A stretch of DNA of 10,247 nucleotides from JBJSXF01 sp046086225 (lineage in GTDB: Bacteria; Actinomycetota; Acidimicrobiia; IMCC26256; PALSA-610): the NCBI GenBank assembly GCA_046086225.1, contig JBJSXF010000117.1:1-10247 (forward strand). The letters are read 5' to 3'. The position numbers and the translations under genes were made by a program. Each line of letters begins with the position of its first letter. Position 1 is the first letter of the stretch. The notes below the pieces were generated by a model, which was not told where the DNA came from, did no database searches, and saw only the letters and a list, made by a program, of their open reading frames with translations. Positions 5,601 to 10,247 of this stretch are shown in pieces.

Positions 5601-6952
5601 GCGGGCGTCCCGGGGTTGCTCGGCCGGGAGGCCCGCCGGGCGTTGTCGTCGGACATGCGCACGAGCAGGGCGATGATGGCGAAGTTCGCGAGGAGCGACG
5701 ACCCGCCGTAGGACGCGAACGGGAGCACGATGCCCGTGAGCGGGATGACCCGCAGCACCCCGCCGATGATGAGGAAGGTCTGCAGGCCGATGATCGTCAC
5801 CAAACCGGCGGCGAACAGCTTGGCGAAGGCCCGGGTCGATTCGAGCGCGATGCGGAAGCCGGTGCCGACGAGCAGGAGGAACGCCGACACGACGGCGAGC
5901 GCGCCGGCCAGGCCGAGCTCCTCGCCGATGGTCGAGAACATGTAGTCGGTGGTGGCGTTGGGCACCTCGCCGGGGTGGCCGAGGCCGATGCCGGTGCCGG
6001 CCACTCCCCCCGAGCCGAACGCGAACCAGGCCTGGATCGGTTGCAGTCCGCGTCCGAGCGGATCGGCCCACGGGTCGAGCCAGTTCTCGACCCGCACCCG
6101 GACGTGGCCGAACGCGAGGTAGGCGACGACGGCGCCGACGGCGAGCAGTACGAGCGTGCCGACGAGGTAGGCGGTGCGCCGGGTGCTCATGTAGAGCATG
6201 GCGGCGAACAGGCCGAAGATGAGGAGGCTCGTGCCGACGTCCTGCTGGTAGGCGAGCACGAGCAGGGCGACCCCCCAGGCGAGCAGCAGCGGCCCGAGGT
6301 CACGGGGCGACGGCAGGAACCGGCGCCCGATCCGGATCCGGCCCTCGGCGAGCAGCTCGCGGTTGTCGGCGAGGTACGACGCGAAGAACGCCACGAGCAG
6401 CACCTTGGCGATCTCGCTGGGTTGGAAGGAGAGCGGGCCGAGGGCGACCCAGAGTCGGCCGCCGCCACGGGTCTCGCCGATCACGGGAGCGAGGGGGAGC
6501 AGCAGGAAGGCGAGGCCGAGTACGAGAGCCGTGTACCGGTAGCGCTCGAAGATCCGGACGTCGGGCACGAAGACGAGCACCGCGACGAAGACCCCCACGG
6601 CGATGGCGACCCACAGCGATTGGATCCGGGCCTGGGTCTCGTACTCCGGGCGCACGTCGGCGAGGCGGGCGATGAAGACGAACCCGAGTCCGTTCAGCAT
6701 CGCGGCGATCGGCAGGAGCGTGGCGTCGGCGGCGGGTGCGTACCGACGGATGGCGAGGTGGGCGACGAGGTAGAGCCCCGCGGTCACCCCGAGCAGGGGG
6801 TAGAGGTCGGCCGGGAGGGTCGGCTCGTCGGCCAGTGCGGCGAGGATGTAGCCCCCCGCCGTGATCGCGACGACGAGCAGACCGAGCGAGAGCTCGGCCC
6901 GGCGCCGCCGGAACCCCGCCGTCGGTCCCGGCGCCGGGGCGGTGAGGGTCAC
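5597..6952 (-). CDS. rodA: SEDS-family peptidoglycan glycosyltransferase RodA/FtsW
   Basis: A 451-residue polytopic membrane protein that polymerises lipid II into glycan strands. Several strongly hydrophobic helices are visible, in line with the 10-helix SEDS fold. Family motifs include GARLWxxxGP-like GGGRLWVALGPLSFQPSE (163-180), the extracellular-loop-4 segment NWLDPWADPLGRG (290-302), TTDYMFSTIGEELG (334-347) and the C-terminal LPFASYGGSSLLANF (410-424). Asp297 in ADPLG aligns, as far as I can judge, with the catalytically required Asp of RodA. The name RodA rather than FtsW rests on synteny with pbpA and pstP. The GTG at 6952 overlaps the pstP stop as GTGA; further upstream the open frame runs through pstP and has no membrane character. 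The cytoplasmic C terminus is short. Confidence 0.95.
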   Translation of the reverse strand: MTLTAPAPGPTAGFRRRRAELSLGLLVVAITAGGYILAALADEPTLPADLYPLLGVTAGLYLVAHLAIRRYAPAADATLLPIAAMLNGLGFVFIARLADVRPEYETQARIQSLWVAIAVGVFVAVLVFVPDVRIFERYRYTALVLGLAFLLLPLAPVIGETRGGGRLWVALGPLSFQPSEIAKVLLVAFFASYLADNRELLAEGRIRIGRRFLPSPRDLGPLLLAWGVALLVLAYQQDVGTSLLIFGLFAAMLYMSTRRTAYLVGTLVLLAVGAVVAYLAFGHVRVRVENWLDPWADPLGRGLQPIQAWFAFGSGGVAGTGIGLGHPGEVPNATTDYMFSTIGEELGLAGALAVVSAFLLLVGTGFRIALESTRAFAKLFAAGLVTIIGLQTFLIIGGVLRVIPLTGIVLPFASYGGSSLLANFAIIALLVRMSDDNARRASRPSNPGTPA

Positions 6953-8211
6953 GGGGCCGGTTCCGACCCGGTGCTCGGCGGGACGGGGGCCGCCCGGGTG
7001 GTCGAGGTCGTCACCCGGGGCCGCGTGGTGGTGGTTACCGCGGGTGCGGTGGTCGTGGTGGTCGCCCGGTCCTCGGCCCCGTCGCGCCAGCGGTCGATGA
7101 CCGAGCGCAGCGTCGCGAGCGATCCGCGGGTGGTGTTGTCGATGACCCGGATCTGCTCGTCCTCGGTGAGCGCACCGAGCCGCAGCGTCGGCGCGGAACG
7201 CTCGCGCAGGGTCGGATTCCAGCCGACGACACCACCCGGCACGCCCTGGTAGATCACGACGACCCCGCGGGCCTCGCCGATGAAGTAGGAGCGGCGGGCG
7301 TACCAACCGAGCACGCCGACGGCGATCGCGATGACGAGGATCGGCGCGGTGACGAGCGCCACGGCCCGCACCACGGAACGTCGACGATTCGCGGGCGGGA
7401 GCGGCGCGCCGGATTCGGGACGGGCTGACGGCGGCAGCTCAGGCTCTGCTGCGATCGGTGGCATCGGTGTTGCCTCGGCGTTCGAGCCGACGACGGCGGG
7501 GTGCCCGTCGATGTCCTCGACGTCGACGACCACGACGGTGACGTTGTCCTCGCCGCCGGCGGCGCACGCGGCGGCGACGAGTCGCCGGGCGATCTCGTCC
7601 GGTTCGACGTCGACACCGGCGAGGGCGAGGATCTCGTCGTCGCCGATCATCGTCGTGAGCCCGTCGGAGCACAACACGATGCGGTCGCCGGCAACGACGG
7701 GCAGGGCGATGACATCGACAGCGACATCGGGAATCGAGCCGAGGCACCGCGTGATCACCGACCGCTGGGGGTGAACCGCGGCCTGCTCGACCGTGAGGCG
7801 ACCCTCACGGATCAGCTCACCGACGAGGCTGTGGTCGTCGGTCAGCTGGCGCAGACCGTCGTCGCGGACGAGGTAGGCACGCGAGTCGCCCACGTGGCCG
7901 ATGACGACGGCACCATCCGCCACGGTGAGTCCGGTGAGCGTCGTGCCCATCCCGGTGAGCGCAGGGTCGGTCGCGGCCTTGGCGAGCACGGCGGTGTTGG
8001 CGCGGCCGATGGCCTCGTCGATCGGGGCGTTCCCGGCCACCGCGGCGCGCAGCGTCTCAATCGCCGTGGCGCTGGCGACCTCACCCCCGAGATGGCCGCC
8101 CATGCCGTCCGCGACCGCGTAGCAGCCGTGCTCGTCGTCGACGAGGAAGGCGTCCTCATTGTTGGCCCGGACGCGACCGACGTCGGTGGCGCTCCCGACG
8201 ACGATTCTCAC
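6949..8211 (-). CDS. pstP: PP2C-family Ser/Thr phosphatase PstP
   Basis: A 420-residue membrane phosphatase that reverses PknB phosphorylation. The cytoplasmic PPM/PP2C domain (about 5-232) shows RANNED (15-20), ADGMGGH (34-40, metal ligand Asp35), GDSRAY (108-113), DDHS (125-128), CSDGL (181-185, Asp183) and GGEDNVT (219-225, Asp222). These are the metal-binding set of bacterial PP2C enzymes, which use Mn2+ or Mg2+. A Pro/Ala-rich linker (about 245-276), one transmembrane helix (about 281-303) and an extracellular region of about 115 residues follow. That region is a short non-repetitive part to about 378, then a Thr/Pro-rich tail. The GTG at 8211 overlaps the fhaB stop as GTGA and is preceded by GAGG eight bases upstream; the open frame beyond it lies over fhaB and fhaA. 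Confidence 0.95.
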   Translation of the reverse strand: MRIVVGSATDVGRVRANNEDAFLVDDEHGCYAVADGMGGHLGGEVASATAIETLRAAVAGNAPIDEAIGRANTAVLAKAATDPALTGMGTTLTGLTVADGAVVIGHVGDSRAYLVRDDGLRQLTDDHSLVGELIREGRLTVEQAAVHPQRSVITRCLGSIPDVAVDVIALPVVAGDRIVLCSDGLTTMIGDDEILALAGVDVEPDEIARRLVAAACAAGGEDNVTVVVVDVEDIDGHPAVVGSNAEATPMPPIAAEPELPPSARPESGAPLPPANRRRSVVRAVALVTAPILVIAIAVGVLGWYARRSYFIGEARGVVVIYQGVPGGVVGWNPTLRERSAPTLRLGALTEDEQIRVIDNTTRGSLATLRSVIDRWRDGAEDRATTTTTAPAVTTTTRPRVTTSTTRAAPVPPSTGSEPAP

Positions 8212-8684
8212 GCGACGACCTCGAATCGGTCCTGGCCGATCCGGATCGTGTCGCCGATGCGGAGATCGACGGGGCCCGAGATTCGGATGTCGTTCACGAA
8301 CGTGCCGTTCGTCGAGTCGAGGTCCGCGATACGCAGGGCGGTTCCGACCGGGGTGATCCGGGCGTGGACGAGGGAAGCGAAGGTGTCGACGAGCACGACG
8401 GTGCAGCCGTTGCCCCGCCCGACGGTCGTCTCGCCGCTCACGACGATCGCCTCGGTCCGGCCGTCGGCGTGGGTGAGCACGAGTCGGTGAGGCGTCGGTG
8501 GGGGTGAGGGGGCCGGCTCGCTCCGGGTTTCGCTCGGGCCGGTCCGGGGCGGCACCGCTGCGGATCCGAGGGCGGCGGGCTCGGCCCGGAGCTCCCGCAA
8601 CACGACCCAGACGACCCGGGCCAGGAAGAGGTAGACGAGGGCGAGGAGGCAGAGCTTCAGGACCTGCAGGACGGCGTCGGACAC
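8208..8684 (-). CDS. fhaB: FHA-domain membrane protein FhaB (FipA-like)
   Basis: A 158-residue protein with an N-terminal transmembrane helix (about 6-28), a Pro/Ser/Glu-rich linker (about 34-66) and a C-terminal forkhead-associated domain (about 67-157). Phosphothreonine-binding residues are present: GR (89-90), SLVHA (104-108) and LDSTNGTFVN (122-131). Known: the mycobacterial orthologue (155 aa, also called FipA) is a substrate of the kinases of this operon and links FtsZ and FtsQ at the septum, particularly under oxidative stress. The domain order and length match closely. The GTG start at 8684 lies three bases after the fhaA stop codon, and its own stop overlaps pstP. Both imply coupled translation in one mRNA. 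Confidence 0.93.
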   Translation of the reverse strand: MSDAVLQVLKLCLLALVYLFLARVVWVVLRELRAEPAALGSAAVPPRTGPSETRSEPAPSPPPTPHRLVLTHADGRTEAIVVSGETTVGRGNGCTVVLVDTFASLVHARITPVGTALRIADLDSTNGTFVNDIRISGPVDLRIGDTIRIGQDRFEVVA

Positions 8685-8687
8685 GGC

Positions 8688-9341
8688 TCAGGTGCTCTCG
8701 AAACGGATCTCGGTGCCACCGATGGTGATGACGTCCCCGTCGGCGAGGACTTGCTCCCTGATGGCGACGCCGTTGACGAGCGTGCCGTTGGTGGATTCGA
8801 GGTCGGCGACCCGGAATCCGGTGCCGGTCCACGCGACCTCGGCGTGGTGGCGTGACGCGCGTGGGTCGGAGACGGTCACCGCGCACTCGGTGAGCCGGCC
8901 GATGATCACCGGCTCGGGACCGAGGGCGACCTGCCGCCCGTCGGTGAGCGTGAGCCAGGCATCGCCTCCGGTCGGGCCGGCGACGATCGCGGCGCGAATC
9001 GTGAGGCTGCCGCGGCGAGCCCGGGTGGCGGTGACGAGCGTGACGGCGACGGGCCCTTCGAGCAGGTAACCCTGGTCGCGGGCGTGATCGCGAGCGGCGT
9101 CGGCGAGCTCGCGGGCCAGGGCCTCGGCGAATCCGGCGAAGCGCTCGGCATCCTCGTCGGAGAGCTCGATCGTGAAATCGTTGGGGGCGACGGTGCCGCG
9201 GATACCGAGGGTGCGGCCGACGTCCATCTCGCGTGCGAGTCTCCGACCGATCTCGACCGGCTGGAGCCCGGAACGCGACGCGCGTGAGAAGGTGCCCTCG
9301 ACGAGTCGTTCCAGGCGGCGCTCGAACCGCTGGAGTCCCAT
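8688..9341 (-). CDS. fhaA: DUF3662/FHA-domain protein FhaA (compact form)
   Basis: A 217-residue soluble protein and first gene of the operon. The N-terminal DUF3662 domain (about 1-118) shows QRFERRLERLVEGTFSR (4-20) and VAPNDFTIEL (51-60). The FHA domain (about 130-216) has GR (148-149), SRHHA (163-167) and LESTNGTLVNG (181-191), all pThr-binding positions. Known: in mycobacteria FhaA binds phosphorylated pseudokinase MviN/MurJ and helps control wall synthesis. That protein is about 527 residues with a long disordered linker between the two domains; here the linker is nearly absent. The ATG at 9341 has no Shine-Dalgarno sequence, but a TAGCAT -10 element ends seven bases upstream, so the mRNA is probably leaderless. 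tRNA-Leu diverges upstream. Confidence 0.94.
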   Translation of the reverse strand: MGLQRFERRLERLVEGTFSRASRSGLQPVEIGRRLAREMDVGRTLGIRGTVAPNDFTIELSDEDAERFAGFAEALARELADAARDHARDQGYLLEGPVAVTLVTATRARRGSLTIRAAIVAGPTGGDAWLTLTDGRQVALGPEPVIIGRLTECAVTVSDPRASRHHAEVAWTGTGFRVADLESTNGTLVNGVAIREQVLADGDVITIGGTEIRFEST

Positions 9342-9348
9342 CGGGGCG

Positions 9349-9354
9349 ATGCTA
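9349..9354 (-). promoter_or_regulatory. Candidate -10 element of the fhaA operon
   Basis: TAGCAT on the minus strand (9354-9349) fits TANNNT and leaves seven bases to the fhaA ATG, giving a leaderless or near-leaderless transcript. No good -35 hexamer is seen at 16-18 bases; the corresponding positions fall in the 12-bp inverted repeat. This would be the promoter of all seven operon genes. Confidence 0.4.
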
Positions 9355-9362
9355 ACGAAGCC

Positions 9363-9392
9363 CCAGCCGGGTTCCGTGCCGAACCCGGCTGG
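9363..9392. repeat. 12-bp perfect inverted repeat between fhaA and tRNA-Leu
   Basis: CCAGCCGGGTTC (9363-9374) and GAACCCGGCTGG (9381-9392) are perfect reverse complements with a six-base spacer. Both flanking genes are transcribed away from it, so it is not where a terminator for either would be. It spans the -35 regions of both predicted promoters, so an operator for a dimeric regulator is the better guess. A mapped upstream RNA would be needed to exclude a terminator or processing hairpin. Confidence 0.6.
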
Positions 9393-9398
9393 TACGCT
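9393..9398 (+). promoter_or_regulatory. Candidate -10 element of tRNA-Leu
   Basis: TACGCT (9393-9398) fits TANNNT and would start transcription about four bases before the mature tRNA 5' end at 9409. It directly abuts the right arm of the inverted repeat. No strong -35 is visible; bases near 9371-9377 within the repeat are at the right distance. Confidence 0.4.
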
Positions 9399-9408
9399 CC
9401 CCCTTCAC

Positions 9409-9491
9409 GCGCGAGTGGCGGAATGGCAGACGCGCTGGCTTCAGGTGCCAGTGAGGGCAACCTCGTGGGGGTTCAAGTCCCCCCTCGCGCA
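9409..9491 (+). tRNA. leuT: tRNA-Leu, anticodon CAG
   Basis: An 83-base class II tRNA. The acceptor stem GCGCGAG (9409-9415) pairs fully with CTCGCGC (9484-9490), with discriminator A at 9491 as expected for tRNA-Leu. The D arm is GCG/CGC (9418-9420, 9431-9433). The anticodon stem CTGGC (9435-9439) pairs with GCCAG (9447-9451), and its loop has anticodon CAG at 9442-9444, reading the CUG codon. The long variable arm GAGG-GCAA-CCTC (9453-9464) marks it as class II. The T arm is GGGGG (9467-9471) TTCAAGT CCCCC (9479-9483). CCA is not encoded. A tRNA-Leu(CAG) gene occupies the same place upstream of fhaA in mycobacteria. No integrase or attachment-site duplication is seen here. Confidence 0.97.
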
Positions 9492-9503
9492 CTCGGTCGG
9501 TGG

Positions 9504-9521
9504 CGCCCCGGTTACGGGGTG
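9504..9521. terminator. Candidate hairpin terminator after tRNA-Leu (no T-tract)
   Basis: CCCCG (9506-9510) and CGGGG (9515-9519) pair around a GTTA loop, extended by one wobble pair and one C-G pair to 9504 and 9521. It begins 12 bases after the tRNA and lies at the convergent end of the minus-strand gene, whose TAA stop is exactly in the loop (9512-9514). No T-run follows on either strand, so function as an intrinsic terminator is only plausible. Confidence 0.35.
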
Positions 9522-10177
9522 ATCGACTCGGCGTCGTCGTCGACCTCGTCTCCGTCGTCATCGGCGTCCGAGTCGTCGTCGGACCCGTCACCGTCGTCGT
9601 CGTCGATCTCGTTGTCCTCGCCGTCGCCGTCGACGTCGTCGTCATCGGCGTCCTCGGTCCCGTCCCCGTCGATGTCCGACTCGGAAGGGTTGTCGTCGGC
9701 GAGGTTGTCGCCGTCGATGTCTGTCTCGAGGGCCGAGTCGTCGGCGAGGTTGTCGCCGTCGATGTCGAGTTCGCCGACGCCGTTGTCGGCGCGTCCGTCG
9801 CCGTCGATGTCGAGTTCGCCGGTGCCGTTGTCGGCGCGTCCGTCGCCGTCGATGTCGAGTTCGCCGGTGCCGTCGTCGGCGCGTCCGTCACCGTCGATGT
9901 CGAGCTCCAGCGCCGAGTCGTCGGGTCGGTTGTCGCCGTCGATGTCGGTTTCGAGCGCGGAATCGTCGGCCTGGCCGTCGCCGTCGATGTCGGTCTCGAG
10001 CGCGGAATCGTCGGCCAGGCCGTCGCCGTCGATGTCGGTCTCGAGCGCGGAATCGTTGGCGCGACCGTCGTTGTCGATGTCGTTGTCGTAGACGGCCGCG
10101 GCGGGTGCGGCGGTCGCCGCGGCGAGGCCGCCGTGGGCGCCGAGGACCAGCACGCCGGTGAAGATCGCGTTGCGCAC
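9512..10177 (-). CDS. Secreted Asp-rich protein with 15-residue calcium-loop-like repeats
   Basis: A 221-residue protein I cannot assign to a named family. With GTG at 10177 it begins with a signal-peptide-like segment: hydrophobic core from about residue 4 and an AxA-type site near APAAA (24-28). Nine exact-length 15-residue repeats follow (33-167), typically DIDGDGLADDSALET, plus a degenerate tenth, then an almost purely acidic tail (about 175-217). DxDxDGxxD is the calcium-coordinating pattern of thrombospondin type-3 repeats and related EF-hand-like loops; calcium binding is inferred. After the signal there is one Tyr and no Cys or Trp. No LPXTG motif or C-terminal membrane helix is seen. 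The frame stays open from 10178 to the window edge without another ATG, GTG or TTG, so a start beyond the window is possible. It is convergent with tRNA-Leu. Confidence 0.75.
   Translation of the reverse strand: MRNAIFTGVLVLGAHGGLAAATAAPAAAVYDNDIDNDGRANDSALETDIDGDGLADDSALETDIDGDGQADDSALETDIDGDNRPDDSALELDIDGDGRADDGTGELDIDGDGRADNGTGELDIDGDGRADNGVGELDIDGDNLADDSALETDIDGDNLADDNPSESDIDGDGTEDADDDDVDGDGEDNEIDDDDGDGSDDDSDADDDGDEVDDDAESITP
9632..10081 (-). repeat. Ten tandem 45-bp coding repeats
   Basis: Direct repeats of 45 bp in phase with the reading frame, each encoding one 15-residue DIDGDG-type unit. Nine units (9677-10081) keep the length exactly; the tenth (9632-9676) is degenerate. Adjacent units are nearly identical at DNA level: units 2 and 3 (9947-10036) differ at one base, and units 5-7 (9767-9901) by two bases per step. 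There are no spacers, so this is tandem duplication and not a CRISPR array. Confidence 0.9.
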
Positions 10178-10247
10178 CCGCGAGCGGGTGGAGCGCTCGG
10201 CGATCCGCCGCGCGGCCCAGGGGGACAGCAGCGGGTTGGGCGACTGC

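Noticed and set aside
4272..7252. Very long open frames on the plus strand (4272-5711 and 5453-7252)
   Set aside because: They are antisense to pbpA, rodA and the pstP end, overlap one another, and translate to Gly/Arg/Glu-rich sequence without domains. High GC makes stop codons rare in such frames.
7501..8490. Plus-strand open frame opposite pstP and fhaB
   Set aside because: Its composition mirrors the antisense of PP2C coding sequence; the PP2C and FHA motifs on the minus strand are decisive.
9381..9392. LexA (SOS) box within the palindrome upstream of fhaA
   Set aside because: Actinobacterial LexA sites have GAAC on the left and GTTC on the right with four bases between. Here the arms are in the opposite order with six bases between.
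9409..9491. Genomic-island attachment site at the 3' end of tRNA-Leu
   Set aside because: No duplicated tRNA 3' end, integrase or mobile gene occurs in the remaining window.
9632..10081. CRISPR array
   Set aside because: The repeats are contiguous, without unique spacers, are in phase with a reading frame, and have no cas genes nearby.
9423..10091. Plus-strand Ser/Pro-rich repetitive open frame opposite the Asp-rich gene
   Set aside because: It begins inside the tRNA gene. Its SSPSMS repeats are simply the reverse complement of the DIDGDG codons, and it lacks a signal peptide or start context.

Overview
The window is high-GC DNA with many GTG starts (9 of the 11 coding regions called here). 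It is almost certainly from an actinobacterium (Actinomycetota). CrgA is an actinobacterial cell-division protein, and the gene set tRNA-Leu(CAG) – fhaA – fhaB – pstP – rodA – pbpA – pknB – trpG – crgA is the oriC-proximal morphogenesis and signalling locus known from Mycobacterium (Rv0011c–Rv0020c). A deep-branching, non-mycobacterial lineage such as Acidimicrobiia is my inference: pknA is missing from its usual place and mutY sits in the operon instead. I cannot name the species.

Layout, left to right. The + strand begins with the C-terminal end of a thiolase (1-330), followed by a small membrane-anchored zinc-ribbon-like protein (350-622). The convergent gap that follows (623-686) holds three DnaA-box-like 9-mers spaced exactly 12 bp apart and a 9-bp inverted repeat. 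Then come crgA (minus, 687-920) and, divergent from it across only 27 bp, the glutamine amidotransferase trpG/pabA (plus, 948-1544). From 9341 down to 1474 a single minus-strand operon of seven genes runs fhaA > fhaB > pstP > rodA > pbpA > pknB > mutY. Four of its six junctions are 4-bp GTGA stop/start overlaps. The last gene, mutY, overlaps trpG tail to tail by 71 bp. Upstream of fhaA and divergent from it is tRNA-Leu(CAG) (9409-9491). A 12-bp perfect inverted repeat lies between their predicted promoters. The right end carries a minus-strand gene for a secreted, extremely Asp-rich protein built from 15-residue calcium-loop-like repeats (9512-10177).

How the genes work together. RodA (SEDS glycosyltransferase) and PbpA (class B transpeptidase) form a peptidoglycan synthase pair. 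PknB (PASTA-domain Ser/Thr kinase) senses wall precursors or muropeptides. PstP is the opposing phosphatase, and FhaA and FhaB are phosphothreonine readers that connect kinase output to wall synthesis. CrgA is a divisome factor in the same process. MutY (adenine glycosylase) is a DNA-repair gene that appears to be co-transcribed and translationally coupled to pknB.

Most of the window is a well-known system. The less ordinary points are the DnaA-box triad, the palindrome between fhaA and tRNA-Leu, the Asp-rich repeat protein, the Asp-to-Glu change at the MutY catalytic position, and the altered operon content.
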